Positions 9,069 through 17,622 of a stretch of DNA of 64,000 nt are shown here, one piece after another; position 1 is the stretch's first letter; every line of letters starts with the position of its first letter. The notes under the pieces were generated by a model that did no database searches, was not told where the DNA came from, and saw nothing but the letters and a program-made list of their open reading frames with translations. The translations under genes and the position numbers were made by a program. This DNA comes from Streptomyces chartreusis NRRL 3882. GTDB lineage: Bacteria > Actinomycetota > Actinomycetes > Streptomycetales > Streptomycetaceae. The stretch covers positions 4,170,501 through 4,234,500 of the forward strand of contig NZ_LT963352.1 of assembly GCF_900236475.1 (NCBI RefSeq). The letters run 5' to 3'.

Positions 9069-9518
9069 CCTCGGACGCCGGCCGCACGGGGATGCTGGGC
9101 CTTCGGCCGCACAGGAGCACTGAGCCCCAGATCGGCACGGAGACCCTGCACCTCCGGCCCGCACGGCCCCCGGAACGCCGACCGGACGGGGGCCCTGGGA
9201 CTGCGCCCGACACGAGAAGCCGGGACCTCCCGCCGACACCGACACCCCGGACCTCCGGCCCGCACGGACTCCGGACCTCCGACTGCACAGGGCCTCTGGG
9301 GCTGCGGCCGGCACAGAAACTCGGAACCTCCCGCCGACACCGACACCCCGGACCTCCGGCCCGCACGGACCCCGGAGCTCCCGCCGACCCCGAGACCCTG
9401 GGCCTCCGATCCACACGGACTCCGGACCTCCGGCCGCACAGGGCCCCTGGGACTGCGGCCGGCACAGAAACCCGGGAACTCCGCCCGGCACGGGAACCCC
9501 TGGCCCCCCGCCGACACG
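9069..9518. repeat. Degenerate tandem array, about 25-26 bp unit, roughly 17-18 copies
   Basis: Successive units follow the pattern CYGGRMCTCCGGCCGCACRG plus a short variable end, for example CCGGACCTCCGGCCGCACAG and CTGGGACTGCGGCCGGCACA. Unit length wanders between 24 and 26 bases, so reading frame is not kept, which argues against a coding repeat. A higher-order period of about 101 bases (four units) is visible: the block starting at 9221 recurs nearly unchanged at 9322. Units are contiguous, without unique spacers, so this is not a CRISPR array. Confidence 0.8.
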
Positions 9519-9519
9519 C

Positions 9520-9554
9520 AACGCGGGGCCCGCCCCAGGTGCGGACCCCGCGTT
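9520..9554 (-). terminator. Hairpin terminator downstream of the Cys/Gly-rich gene
   Basis: Fourteen-base stem with one mismatch (AACGCGGGGCCCGC against GCGGACCCCGCGTT), seven-base loop, 43 bases past the stop codon of the Cys/Gly-rich miniprotein gene. Confidence 0.75.
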
Positions 9555-9597
9555 CGGTGGTTGCGGCTTACCCGTCGGGGAGCGCGGCTGACGTCTG

Positions 9598-9885
9598 TCA
9601 GCTGCCTCCGCCGCCGCAGCCACCTCCGCCACCACCCCCGCCGCAGGACGAACCGCCTCCGCAGGACGAGCCGCCGCCGCAGGAGTGTCCCCCGTGGTGT
9701 CCGCCTGACGAGCCGGAGTCTCCGCCCCCGGCCCACCAGCTGCCGCCGCTGTCGTGGCGCGACGACCCGGTGGACGCCCACCCCCCGCGACGGGCCGTCC
9801 GTCCGGATCCGCCGCTGCGGGCCTTGGACACCAACGCCCCGACCAAGAGGACTCCGATCACCGCCAGGATGATGCCGACGACCAT
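9598..9885 (-). CDS. Small membrane protein with Cys/Gly-rich tail
   Basis: A 95-residue protein with one N-terminal membrane helix (MVVGIILAVIGVLLVGALV), a short Arg/Ser/Gly linker, then a tail of Gly, Ser, His and five Cys arranged as SCGGGSSCGGG repeats. An AAGGAGGG ribosome site lies a few bases before the ATG at 9885, which decides the start. Such tails occur at the C-terminus of some larger actinobacterial membrane proteins (TIGR04222-type), but here the tail stands alone on one helix. Function unknown; metal binding or surface disulfide crosslinking are possibilities by composition only. It is divergent from the aminotransferase gene. Confidence 0.72.
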   Translation of the reverse strand: MVVGIILAVIGVLLVGALVSKARSGGSGRTARRGGWASTGSSRHDSGGSWWAGGGDSGSSGGHHGGHSCGGGSSCGGGSSCGGGGGGGGCGGGGS

Positions 9886-10022
9886 GGCGTCACCCTCCTT
9901 CCGTTTCCCCCGAAGCGGCCCCCCGTGGGCGCCTCGCTCTAGCGTGAACAGGGGATGCCCGCCGCGCGTGCGGCCCAAAGCACAGTTGAGGAACTCCAGA
10001 GCTTCGGCGGAGGATGACCCGC

Positions 10023-11204
10023 ATGACCTCCAGCGCGCGCCCCCTCCTCAACCGCCGGCTCGCCGAGTTCGGGACGACGATCTTCGCCGAGATGTCCGCC
10101 CTGGCCCTGAGCACCGGCGCCATCAACCTCGGGCAGGGCTTCCCCGACACCGACGGCCCCGAGGAGGTCAGGGAGGCCGCCGTACGGGCGCTGCGGGACG
10201 GCCTCGGCAACCAGTACCCGCCGGGCCCCGGCGTCCCCGAGCTGCGCGCCGCGATCGCCGCCCACCAGCAGCGGCGCTACGGCCTGTCCTGCGACCCCGA
10301 CACGGAGGTCCTGGTCACCGCCGGGGCCACCGAGGCCATCGCCGCCGCGCTGCTGGCCCTGGTGGAGCCGGGCGACGAGGTGATCGCCCTCGAGCCCTAC
10401 TACGACTCGTACGCGGCGTGCATCGCGATGGCGGGCGGGCGCCGGGTGCCGGTCACGCTCCGCCCGGACGACGGACGCTTCCGCCTGGACCTCGACGAGC
10501 TGCGGGACGCCGTCACCGACCGCACCCGTCTGCTGCTGATCAACACCCCGCACAACCCGACCGGCACGGTCCTCACCCGCGCGGAGCTGGCCGCGATCGC
10601 CGAGCTCGCGGTGGAGCGGGAGCTGCTCGTGGTGACGGACGAGGTGTACGAGCACCTGGTCTTCGACGACGCCGAGCACGTGCCGCTGGCGACGTTCCCG
10701 GGGATGCGCGAGCGTACGGTCACCATCGGGTCGGCCGGAAAGACGTTCTCGTTCACCGGCTGGAAGGTCGGCTGGGTGACCGGCACCCAGGAACTCGTGA
10801 CCGCCGTCCGGACGGCCAAGCAGTACCTGACCTATGTCAGCGCGGGCCCGTTCCAGTACGCGGTCGCCGAGGCGCTGCGCCTGCCGGACTCGTACTTCGA
10901 CGGCATCCGCGCCGACCTCCGCCGCAAGCGCGACCTGCTCGGCGACGGCCTGCGCACGGCCGGGTTCGAGGTCTACGAACCCAAGGGCACGTACTTCATC
11001 ACCACCGATATCACTCCTTTCGGTGAGAAGGACGCCCACCGCTTCTGCCGCGCGCTGCCCGAACGCTGCGGCGTCGTCGCCATCCCCAACTCCGTCTTCT
11101 ACGACGACCCGGCCGCCGGCCGCAGCCAGGTCCGCTTCGCCTTCTGCAAGAGGGACGACGTTCTGCACGAGGCCGCCGTTCGGCTGCGGCGCCTGGCTTC
11201 GTGA
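10023..11204 (+). CDS. PLP-dependent aminotransferase, class I/II
   Basis: A 393-residue fold-type I aminotransferase. Family marks are NLGQGFPDTDGPEEV near the start, the cofactor region TAGATEAIAAALLALVEPGDEV, the NTPHNPTGTV segment, the Asp/Tyr pair in VVTDEVYEHLVFDD, and the Schiff-base lysine in GSAGKTFSFTGWKVGW near residue 239. It most resembles the methionine/kynurenine/N-succinyldiaminopimelate aminotransferase group (YbdL or DapC-like); substrate is not decided. GGAGG at 10009-10013 directly abuts an ATG at 10014 but is well spaced for the ATG at 10023, so the latter is chosen. A shared 137-base region lies between it and the divergent Cys/Gly-rich gene. Confidence 0.93.
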   Translation: MTSSARPLLNRRLAEFGTTIFAEMSALALSTGAINLGQGFPDTDGPEEVREAAVRALRDGLGNQYPPGPGVPELRAAIAAHQQRRYGLSCDPDTEVLVTAGATEAIAAALLALVEPGDEVIALEPYYDSYAACIAMAGGRRVPVTLRPDDGRFRLDLDELRDAVTDRTRLLLINTPHNPTGTVLTRAELAAIAELAVERELLVVTDEVYEHLVFDDAEHVPLATFPGMRERTVTIGSAGKTFSFTGWKVGWVTGTQELVTAVRTAKQYLTYVSAGPFQYAVAEALRLPDSYFDGIRADLRRKRDLLGDGLRTAGFEVYEPKGTYFITTDITPFGEKDAHRFCRALPERCGVVAIPNSVFYDDPAAGRSQVRFAFCKRDDVLHEAAVRLRRLAS

Positions 11205-11259
11205 CATCACCTCCCCAGCCGGCATGACCGTGCGAAGCGCGCCCGCATGATCGGGTAAC

Positions 11260-11280
11260 AGGTTCTTCAAAGGTTCTTCA
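11260..11280 (+). promoter_or_regulatory. 11-bp direct repeat, candidate OmpR-type response-regulator site
   Basis: AGGTTCTTCA occurs twice with an 11-base period (11260-11269 and 11271-11280), about 70 bases before the lipoprotein start. Winged-helix OmpR/PhoB-type regulators bind direct repeats with this spacing, and such a regulator is encoded at 17623-18342. The link is inference. Confidence 0.5.
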
Positions 11281-11349
11281 TCACCTCCGGCCTACGGTCG
11301 GGCTGCCCGCCGCGCCCGCGGTCGGGCCCGACAGGAGGCGGGAGAACCG

Positions 11350-11928
11350 ATGAGGACGAACCGGGTGCTGGCGGCCGTGGTGACGGCGTCGGTCATGGTG
11401 ATCACCCTGGCCGGCTGCGGCGGCGAGGGCGACGCTCCGAAGGTCCCCACGGCCGGTGGCGACAACGCGTCCGCGGCGTCCGGCAAGACGGCCGCCCCCA
11501 GCGGTGGCGACGACGTGTCCGCCTACGTGAACGCCCAGCGCGAGTGGGTGAAGTGCCTGCGGGAGAACGGGGTCGACGCCCCCGACCCGGACGCCAAGGG
11601 GCAGGTCGACTTCGGCGACAACGCGGCGTTGAAGAAGGACACGAAGTTCCTGAACGCCTCCGAGAAGTGCGCCTCGCTCGTGGCGGCCGTCCCCGAGAGC
11701 CTCGAGAACGCCAACCAGCCCGAGCTCACCCCCGAGCAGATCAAGGTCAAGCGCGACTACGCCGACTGCATGCAGAAGAACGGCGCGCCCGACTTCCCCG
11801 ATCCCGGCCCCGACGGGACCGCGCAGGGCTCCGAGTGGGACCAGACGTCGGCGGGAGCCAAGCGTGCCACCCGTGTCTGCGCTCCGATCATCGGCGACCC
11901 GGTGGACCAGCCCGAGGGCAAGGGCTGA
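11350..11928 (+). CDS. Lipoprotein with paired-cysteine segments
   Basis: A 192-residue secreted lipoprotein. The signal peptide MRTNRVLAAVVTASVMVITLAGC carries the lipobox LAGC, with Cys23 as lipid anchor. The mature part has two halves of similar pattern: VKCLRENGVDAPDPD and ADCMQKNGAPDFPDPGPDG, each CxxxxG followed by an acidic Pro-Asp run, plus further cysteines (EKCASL and RVCAPI). AGGAGG lies a good distance before the ATG. It heads an operon with the adaptor (2-base gap), ABC ATPase and permease, and the histidine kinase downstream has a similar CL..AG segment in its outer domain. It may sense or bind the transporter's substrate; function unproven. Confidence 0.85.
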   Translation: MRTNRVLAAVVTASVMVITLAGCGGEGDAPKVPTAGGDNASAASGKTAAPSGGDDVSAYVNAQREWVKCLRENGVDAPDPDAKGQVDFGDNAALKKDTKFLNASEKCASLVAAVPESLENANQPELTPEQIKVKRDYADCMQKNGAPDFPDPGPDGTAQGSEWDQTSAGAKRATRVCAPIIGDPVDQPEGKG

Positions 11929-11930
11929 CG

Positions 11931-13208
11931 ATGACGGAGACGGTCATGCAGACCGATCACGAGCGCGGGGCGGCTCCCGCGCCGCCGCCGCGCGGACGGC
12001 GCGGCCGGCGTACGGTCCTGGTGGCCTCGGCTTTGGTCGTCGTGACGGCAGTCGCCGTGGTCGGTGCGCTGGGCCTCGGCGGAGGCGGGTCGGAGGACGG
12101 CTCCTCCGCCCCGCCCCGCTCAGGCTCCACCGTCCCGGTCACCCGGGCAACACTGACCGAACGCACCACGGTGGACGGCCAGTTGGGCTACGGCACTGAG
12201 ATACCGCTGCCGATCAAGTCGACGGGCACCGTGACCTGGCTGCCCACGGAGGGCAGGACGGTGGAGCGCGGCGGCACTCTGCTGCGCGTCGACGACCGGC
12301 CGGTGGTGCTGCTGTACGGGACGCTGCCGATGTACCGGGACCTGGGCCTGACCGCGGACACCGGACAGGGCACCCGGCAGGACGCCGGGAACACGGGGGA
12401 CGCCCAGGGCACGGGTGGCCAGGGCCCCACGGACGCCACCTCCAAGGCCCCGGCTCCCGCCGGATCGCCGACGCCGGGTGGCGCCGGGGCCGGAGGGACA
12501 GGGGGCACTCTGCGCGGGATGGACGTCCTGCAGTTCGAGAGCAATCTCGCCGCCCTCGGCTACACCGGCTTCACGATCGACGAGGAGTTCACCGACGCCA
12601 CCGCCCGCGCGGTCAAGCGCTGGCAGGAGTCCCTCGGGCTTCCCCGGACCGGCAGGGTCGGCGTCGGGGACGTCGTCTACTCCACCGGCAGGGTGCGGAT
12701 CGGCCACGCTGGTGTCCGGCTCGGCTCGGCAGTCACCGAGGACGTCCTCACGTACACCGGTACGTCTCGGAAGGTCGTCGTCAACGCCTCGGCGGCGGAG
12801 GACTCCTGGGCCGTGCGCGGCGCCGCCGTCACGATCGGGCTGCCCGACGGGAAATCGGTGAAGGGCGAGGTGGCCTCGGTGGGGAAGAAGGCGACCGCCC
12901 CCGAGGAGGGAGGCGGGGAGGGCGGCTCCGGGGCACCGACGGTTCCGGTGACCATCACCATCAAGGACCAGAAATCCGTGGGAAGGCTTCAGAGCGCGCC
13001 GGTCACCGTCGAGTACGTGGGGCGGGAACGGGCGGACGTCCTCACCGTCCCGGTCGCCGCGCTGGTCGCCCTCGCCGAGGGCGGCCACGGCCTGGAGACC
13101 GCGGACGGCCGGTTCGTCGCGGTGAAGACCGGGCTCTTCGCGGACGGCCGGGTGGAAGTGAGCGGAAACGCGGTCCGCGAGGGCATGAAGGTGAGGATCC
13201 CCGAGTGA
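11931..13208 (+). CDS. Peptidoglycan-binding adaptor of a MacAB-like ABC system
   Basis: A 425-residue membrane-anchored extracellular protein. A basic cytoplasmic N-terminus (RGRRGRR) precedes one membrane helix at about 29-51. Residues 65-110 look like the lipoyl/barrel-sandwich part of a MacA/HlyD adaptor (DGQLGYGTEIPLPIKSTG, TEGRTVERGGTLLRVDD). A Pro/Gly/Thr-rich linker leads to a peptidoglycan_binding_1 domain at about 200-247 (LQFESNLAALGYTGFTIDEEF). The C-terminal half resumes adaptor beta-barrel strands ending in VREGMKVRIPE. The ATG at 11931 lies 2 bases after the lipoprotein stop. It probably links the ABC exporter to the cell wall in this monoderm. Confidence 0.88.
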   Translation: MTETVMQTDHERGAAPAPPPRGRRGRRTVLVASALVVVTAVAVVGALGLGGGGSEDGSSAPPRSGSTVPVTRATLTERTTVDGQLGYGTEIPLPIKSTGTVTWLPTEGRTVERGGTLLRVDDRPVVLLYGTLPMYRDLGLTADTGQGTRQDAGNTGDAQGTGGQGPTDATSKAPAPAGSPTPGGAGAGGTGGTLRGMDVLQFESNLAALGYTGFTIDEEFTDATARAVKRWQESLGLPRTGRVGVGDVVYSTGRVRIGHAGVRLGSAVTEDVLTYTGTSRKVVVNASAAEDSWAVRGAAVTIGLPDGKSVKGEVASVGKKATAPEEGGGEGGSGAPTVPVTITIKDQKSVGRLQSAPVTVEYVGRERADVLTVPVAALVALAEGGHGLETADGRFVAVKTGLFADGRVEVSGNAVREGMKVRIPE

Positions 13209-13915
13209 GCGCAGCGCCGGCCGTCGTGGAGTTCGACGGGGTCTCCAAGACGTACCCCGGCGGTGTGGCGGCGGTACGGGACGTGACCTTACGCATCGGG
13301 CGCGGCGAACTCGTCGCGGTCGTCGGCCCGTCGGGATCTGGCAAGTCCAGCATGCTGAACCTCATGGGCAGCCTCGACCGGCCCTCCGCCGGGCGGGTGC
13401 TGGTCGACGGCCACGACGTGGCGAAGCTGACGGACCGTGAGGTGTCGGCGCTGCGGGCCACCCGGATCGGCTTCGTCTTCCAGCAGTTCCATCTGGCGGT
13501 GGGGGTTCCGGTCCTGGACTCCGTGGCCGACGGGCTGCTGTACGCCGGGGTACCGCTACGCCGCCGCCGGGCCAGGGCGGGGGTGGCGCTGGAACGAGTC
13601 GGCCTCAGCCACCGCGTCCACCACCTCCCGCACCAGCTGTCCGGCGGCGAGCGCCAGCGGGTGGCGGTGGCCCGGGCGGTGATCGGCGAACCGGCGGTCC
13701 TGCTGGCGGACGAGCCGACCGGCAACCTGGACTCCGCTTCCGGGGAGGCCGTACTCGGTCTGCTGCGCGAGCTGCACGCCGCCGGGACCACGGTCGTGAT
13801 CATCACCCACGACCGGGAGATCGCGGCCGGCCTGCCCCGCCGCATCGAGATGCGCGACGGCCGCGTGGTGGCGGACACCACGACCACGGACGCGCCGAGC
13901 GAGGCGGTCCGATGA
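13205..13915 (+). CDS. ABC transporter ATP-binding protein, MacB/LolD type
   Basis: A 236-residue ATPase of the MacB/LolD/FtsE class. Walker A is GPSGSGKSSM near residues 40-47, the Q-loop is FVFQQFHLAVGV, the signature is LSGGERQRV, Walker B is AVLLADEPTGNLDS, and the switch histidine is in IITHDREIA. The GTG start at 13205 overlaps the adaptor stop by four bases, and the gene's own stop overlaps the permease ATG by four bases, so all three are translationally coupled. Confidence 0.95.
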   Translation: MSAAPAVVEFDGVSKTYPGGVAAVRDVTLRIGRGELVAVVGPSGSGKSSMLNLMGSLDRPSAGRVLVDGHDVAKLTDREVSALRATRIGFVFQQFHLAVGVPVLDSVADGLLYAGVPLRRRRARAGVALERVGLSHRVHHLPHQLSGGERQRVAVARAVIGEPAVLLADEPTGNLDSASGEAVLGLLRELHAAGTTVVIITHDREIAAGLPRRIEMRDGRVVADTTTTDAPSEAVR

Positions 13916-15222
13916 CCGACGGTACGACGAACGGCCTCCCCATGGACGACGCCCCACCCACCCTGCCGTCCGGCCGCCGCAGGGACGCCGGACGTGGCCG
14001 CGGACGGGCGAGCGGTGCCGTCGGCGGCACGGACGGCGGGCTGCGGGCCGCCCGCCTCGGTCCCCAGGACATCGTGCGACTCGGCGGGACCGGGCTGCGG
14101 ACTCGTCCCCTGCGGGTCTTCCTCTCCGCGCTCGGGATCGCGATCGGCGTCGCCGCCATGATCGCGGTGGTCGGAATCTCCGGCTCCGGCCGGGCGGAAG
14201 TGGACCGTCGGCTCGACGCGCTCGGCACCAATCTGCTGCGGGTCGCCCCCGGCGACACACTCGACGGCACGGAGGCGAAGCTGCCCCACGAGGCAGTCCC
14301 GATGATCGGCCGCGTCCCGCCCGTGCAGCAGGTCGCCGCCACCGGCGCAACCGACGCGCACATCTACCGCAACGAGCACATCGCCATCGGCCGCACCGGC
14401 TCCCTCGAGGTCCTCGCGGCCGGCACGGACCTGCTGCCGGCGGTCGGCGGCCACGTCCGCCGGGGCCGCTGGCTGGATTCCGCGACCGAGAAGTACCCGG
14501 CGGTCGTGCTCGGCTCCACGGCCGCGGGGCGGCTCGACGTGTACACGCCGGGGACCCGGGTCTGGCTCGGCGGCCGCTGGTTCTCCCTCGTCGGCGTCCT
14601 CGATCCCGTACCGCTCGCGCCGGAGCTCGACAGCGCGGCGTTGGTCGGCTGGCCGGCGGCCCGGACGTACCTGCGCTTCGACGGCCATCCGTCCACGGTC
14701 TATGTCCGCGCCGAGGACAGCCAGGTCGCGGAGGTACGGGCCGTGCTGCCGGCCACGGCGTACCCGGAGAAACCGGGCCAGGTCCGCATCTCCCGGCCCT
14801 CCGACGCGCTCGCCGCCCGCGAGGCCACCGAGTCGGCGCTGACCGGGCTGCTGCTCGGCCTCGGTGGCGTGGCCCTGCTCGTCGGTGGCGTGGGGGTCGG
14901 CAACACGATGGTCATCTCGGTCCTGGAGCGGCGCCCGGAGATCGGCCTGCGCCGGGCGCTGGGGGCGACCCGCGGCCAGATCAGGACCCAGTTCGTCACG
15001 GAGTCGCTGCTGCTGTCGCTCATCGGCGGCCTCGGCGGGACGGTGCTGGGGACCGCGATCACGGCGGCCTACGCCCTCAGCCGCGACTGGCCGACGGTCG
15101 TCCCGGTGTGGGCGAGTGCGGCGGGGATCGGCTGCACCCTCGTCATCGGCATGATCGCCGGACTGTATCCAGCGGTACGGGCGAGCCGACTGTCACCTAC
15201 GGAGGCCCTGTCCGGCTCCTGA
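13912..15222 (+). CDS. ABC transporter permease, MacB/FtsX type
   Basis: A 436-residue permease with an unusual 55-residue polar N-terminal extension before the first helix (LRVFLSALGIAIGVAAMIAVVG). A large extracellular MacB-PCD domain runs from about 85 to 290, followed by the FtsX domain with three helices (residues about 305-435), including NTMVISVLERRPEIGLRRALGATRGQI, the hallmark coupling segment. Such systems extrude peptides or act in antimicrobial and envelope stress responses. It ends the operon; a strong terminator follows at 15243. Confidence 0.94.
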   Translation: MTDGTTNGLPMDDAPPTLPSGRRRDAGRGRGRASGAVGGTDGGLRAARLGPQDIVRLGGTGLRTRPLRVFLSALGIAIGVAAMIAVVGISGSGRAEVDRRLDALGTNLLRVAPGDTLDGTEAKLPHEAVPMIGRVPPVQQVAATGATDAHIYRNEHIAIGRTGSLEVLAAGTDLLPAVGGHVRRGRWLDSATEKYPAVVLGSTAAGRLDVYTPGTRVWLGGRWFSLVGVLDPVPLAPELDSAALVGWPAARTYLRFDGHPSTVYVRAEDSQVAEVRAVLPATAYPEKPGQVRISRPSDALAAREATESALTGLLLGLGGVALLVGGVGVGNTMVISVLERRPEIGLRRALGATRGQIRTQFVTESLLLSLIGGLGGTVLGTAITAAYALSRDWPTVVPVWASAAGIGCTLVIGMIAGLYPAVRASRLSPTEALSGS

Positions 15223-15242
15223 GCGGCCCGCCCGTCGTACGG

Positions 15243-15275
15243 GTCAGGGGCGGCCTCGGTGAGACCGCCCCTGAC
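15243..15275 (+). terminator. Terminator hairpin of the ABC operon
   Basis: Perfect 11-bp stem GTCAGGGGCGG/CCGCCCCTGAC with an 11-base loop, 20 bases past the permease stop. Being symmetric, it can also serve the convergent SH3-like gene. Confidence 0.85.
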
Positions 15276-15327
15276 GCACTATGAGTCCGGCCTGCTCAGC
15301 ACTGCTGCGGGAGTGCCGGCGGGCGTA

Positions 15328-15687
15328 CTAGAAGCCGCAGTAAGTGAGGCTGCCGCCGTCGCTCAGCAGGTCGTCGCGGACCCAGCCGGTCGTACCGGTG
15401 GTGTCGTTCCGGAGGTACGTCCAGGTCTCACTGGTGTTCCCGATGCGCGTGTAGCAGTGGTAGTCGAGGTTGTGGGTGTTGTAGGCGATGCCGAGGATGG
15501 CGCAGCCGGTGCTGGAGCCGCTTCTCTGGTTGGCGCCGTTGGCCGTCCTGTCCCAGGAGCTGCTGTCCATGTCCGAGGCGGTCCTGCCGCAGGACGCGGC
15601 TGCGGAGGCCGGGGTGGAGAGGGCGAGCGGGACGGCCATGGCCACCGCCGCAAGGGCAGGTACGACAGCCGCGAGTCGACGCTTCAT
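15328..15687 (-). CDS. Small secreted SH3-like protein
   Basis: A 119-residue exported protein. The signal peptide MKRRLAAVVPALAAVAMAVPL ends near ASAA, and the mature 90 residues carry four cysteines (SCGRTAS, TGCAILG, YHCYTR, TYCGF). The segment ETWTYLRNDTTGTTGWVRDDLL matches bacterial SH3-like domains, which often bind cell wall peptides. The ATG at 15687 fits the signal peptide; an upstream in-frame codon does not. It lies between the ABC operon and the histidine kinase, convergent with the former and divergent from the latter, and may be controlled by the same two-component system. Confidence 0.82.
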   Translation of the reverse strand: MKRRLAAVVPALAAVAMAVPLALSTPASAAASCGRTASDMDSSSWDRTANGANQRSGSSTGCAILGIAYNTHNLDYHCYTRIGNTSETWTYLRNDTTGTTGWVRDDLLSDGGSLTYCGF

Positions 15688-15978
15688 TTCTGTACCCCCA
15701 TGAATCCATTTTCTGTTGGCACTGCTTGCCCGGGCACCGCTTGGCACCTGAGCAAAACAGCCACCACTGCATCAATCGGTGTGCAAGTGGCGTCAGTACA
15801 ATCGCAGTCACAAAAATCCTGAAGAAATAATTCCGCCCGCAACTGTCCAGATTGTGTCGACGGGGGACCGAAAAATGTCACGAGCGAAAATGCGCCGCTC
15901 TAGCGCCTTTTTGGCCCAAGGCGCCCCCTTGACGAGCATCCGGCGCCCGCACCTCACGACTCCCAGTGGCGGCACGCG

Positions 15979-17613
15979 ATGAGCTTCCGGCTCCGGGTAC
16001 TCGGCCTGCTGATGCTGGTCGCGATGGCCGCGACCGCCGCCACCGCTTGGCTGACCCTGCGTCAGGCGAACCGCCAGGTGCAGGAGAGTGTCACCGCGGG
16101 ACGGCAGGAGGTCTCCCGGATCACCGGCGAGCTCCGCGCGTACGGGGTCGCGCACGGCACCTGGGAGGGCCTCTCACCGACGGTGAGCCGCCTGGCCGAG
16201 GACACCGGCCAGCGCATCCGGGTCGCCACCGAGAACGACGTCCTGCTCGCCGATTCCGACGCGCTCCAGGGCCGTGCCCCCCGCCCGGTGAGCAGCCAGC
16301 CGCCGGTGCTGGTCGACCCGCGTCCCCTCCTGCGGATCCCCGCGGGACAGATACCGCGGACCTCGATGAAGCTCACGGCGACGGCGATCGCACAGTACCG
16401 CGCCGAAGCGGCGTACGCGGCCTGTCTGACCCGGGCGGGGGCCGAGGTGACGGCCCGGCCGGACGACACCGGCGTGCCGCGGATCCGCACGGAGCGCCGG
16501 CCGAAACAGTGCAAGGAGCCGACGGGCGAACCGGACCCCCGGACTGCGCAGGACCTCGCGGCGATCAGGACGTGCGAGTCCGAGCAGCAGTTCATCACTT
16601 GTCTGCAGCGGGTGTTCAACGAGCGCGTGGGCTCCGCCGCCCCGCCACGCCTGGAGATCCGTCTCGGCGTCCGGGACGAGTCCCCGCCCACCCTGGCCGC
16701 AGCACCCACGGTGGCCGTCGCCGGGGGCGTCGCCCTCGCCGCCGTGGTCGGCGCCCTGCTCCTGAGCCGGGCCGTGCTGCGCCCGGTCCGTGCCATGACC
16801 CTGGCCGCCGGGGGGCTGGGCGAGGGAGACCTGGGGCGGCGGGTCCCCGTCTCCGGCCGGGACGAGATCGCCCAACTCGGCCGTGCCTTCAACCGGATGG
16901 CAGACTCCATACAGGCCGGCGAGGAACGCCAGCGCCGCCTCACCGGTGACATCGCCCACGAGCTGCGCACCCCGCTGGCCAATCTGCGCGGCTATCTGGA
17001 GGCCCTGCGGGACGGGATCGTCGAACCGACCCCCGAGCTGCTCGACTCCCTCCACGAGGAGGCACTGCTGCAGCAGCGGATCGTGGACGACCTGCAGGAT
17101 CTCGCGCTGGCCGAGGCCGGTGCACTCACCTACCACCGCGCGCGCGTCGACCTGCGCGAGCTCCTCGAAGCCGCCGGCACGGCCCACCGCGCCCAGGCCG
17201 ACGCGGCGGGTGTCACGCTGAGGCTGGAGGCGCCGCAGCCTGTGTACGTCATCGCCGACGCCGACCGGCTGCGTCAGGTCGTCGGCAATCTGGTCGGCAA
17301 CGCCCTGAGGGCCACGGCACCGGGCGGCACGGTGACACTCGCCCTGGTCCGGAGCGGCGATCTTGCGATCATTCAGGTGCGGGACACCGGCAAGGGCATA
17401 CCCGCCGAGGACCTGCCGCATCTCTTCAACCGCTTCTGGCGGGCGGACGCGGCACGGGGCCGCGCCACCGGAGGGAGTGGCCTGGGGTTGTCCATCGCCC
17501 GCCAGATCGTGACCGATCACCAGGGGACGATCGACGTGGAGAGCGCCGTCGGCGTCGGCACCACGTTCACCGTCGCGCTCTCCACGGCCCGGCCGCGGGC
17601 CGACGCCGACTGA
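15979..17613 (+). CDS. Sensor histidine kinase with large extracellular sensor domain
   Basis: A 544-residue membrane kinase. Helix 1 is at about 5-27, the extracellular domain spans 30-240, helix 2 is at about 240-262, then a HAMP linker (LRPVRAMTLAAGGLGEGDL), the dimerisation helix with the phosphoacceptor His in DIAHELRTPLANLRGYL near residue 323, and an HATPase domain with NLVGNALRAT, DTGKGIP and GGSGLGLSIARQ. The outer domain has five cysteines, including AAYAACLTRAG and EQQFITCLQRVFN, similar in style to the nearby lipoprotein. Its partner regulator is convergent, only nine bases beyond this stop, rather than in the same operon. Confidence 0.94.
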   Translation: MSFRLRVLGLLMLVAMAATAATAWLTLRQANRQVQESVTAGRQEVSRITGELRAYGVAHGTWEGLSPTVSRLAEDTGQRIRVATENDVLLADSDALQGRAPRPVSSQPPVLVDPRPLLRIPAGQIPRTSMKLTATAIAQYRAEAAYAACLTRAGAEVTARPDDTGVPRIRTERRPKQCKEPTGEPDPRTAQDLAAIRTCESEQQFITCLQRVFNERVGSAAPPRLEIRLGVRDESPPTLAAAPTVAVAGGVALAAVVGALLLSRAVLRPVRAMTLAAGGLGEGDLGRRVPVSGRDEIAQLGRAFNRMADSIQAGEERQRRLTGDIAHELRTPLANLRGYLEALRDGIVEPTPELLDSLHEEALLQQRIVDDLQDLALAEAGALTYHRARVDLRELLEAAGTAHRAQADAAGVTLRLEAPQPVYVIADADRLRQVVGNLVGNALRATAPGGTVTLALVRSGDLAIIQVRDTGKGIPAEDLPHLFNRFWRADAARGRATGGSGLGLSIARQIVTDHQGTIDVESAVGVGTTFTVALSTARPRADAD

Positions 17614-17622
17614 TCAACCCGG

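Larger units (their letters stand above)
8588..9597. other. Gene-poor intergenic region, about 1 kb
   Basis: No convincing gene. The first 250 bases hold the likely promoter region of the DUF2617 operon. An ATG at 8743 follows GAGAGGGA and opens a 126-residue frame, but its composition is arginine- and proline-rich without domain features and its frame runs into the tandem array, so it is not called. The right half is the degenerate repeat array described separately. A terminator hairpin for the next minus-strand gene closes the region. Confidence 0.6.

Noticed and set aside
8743..9123. 126-residue frame with a good ribosome site upstream
   Set aside because: Arg/Pro/Ser-rich, no domain, and it runs into the tandem repeat array, which does not keep frame.
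9069..9518. Possible CRISPR array
   Set aside because: Units are contiguous and degenerate without unique spacers, and no cas genes are near.
8936..11026. 696-codon plus-strand frame across the repeat array and aminotransferase
   Set aside because: The repeats drift out of frame and the right half is a shadow of the aminotransferase gene.
15684..15881. 65-residue Cys-containing minus-strand frame ahead of the SH3-like gene
   Set aside because: It lies in the AT-richer promoter region between divergent genes, in a different frame from the signal peptide gene, with no ribosome site.
15903..15924. Seven-bp hairpin just ahead of the histidine kinase gene
   Set aside because: Short stem and no known element matched; could be chance, so not called as a terminator or operator.
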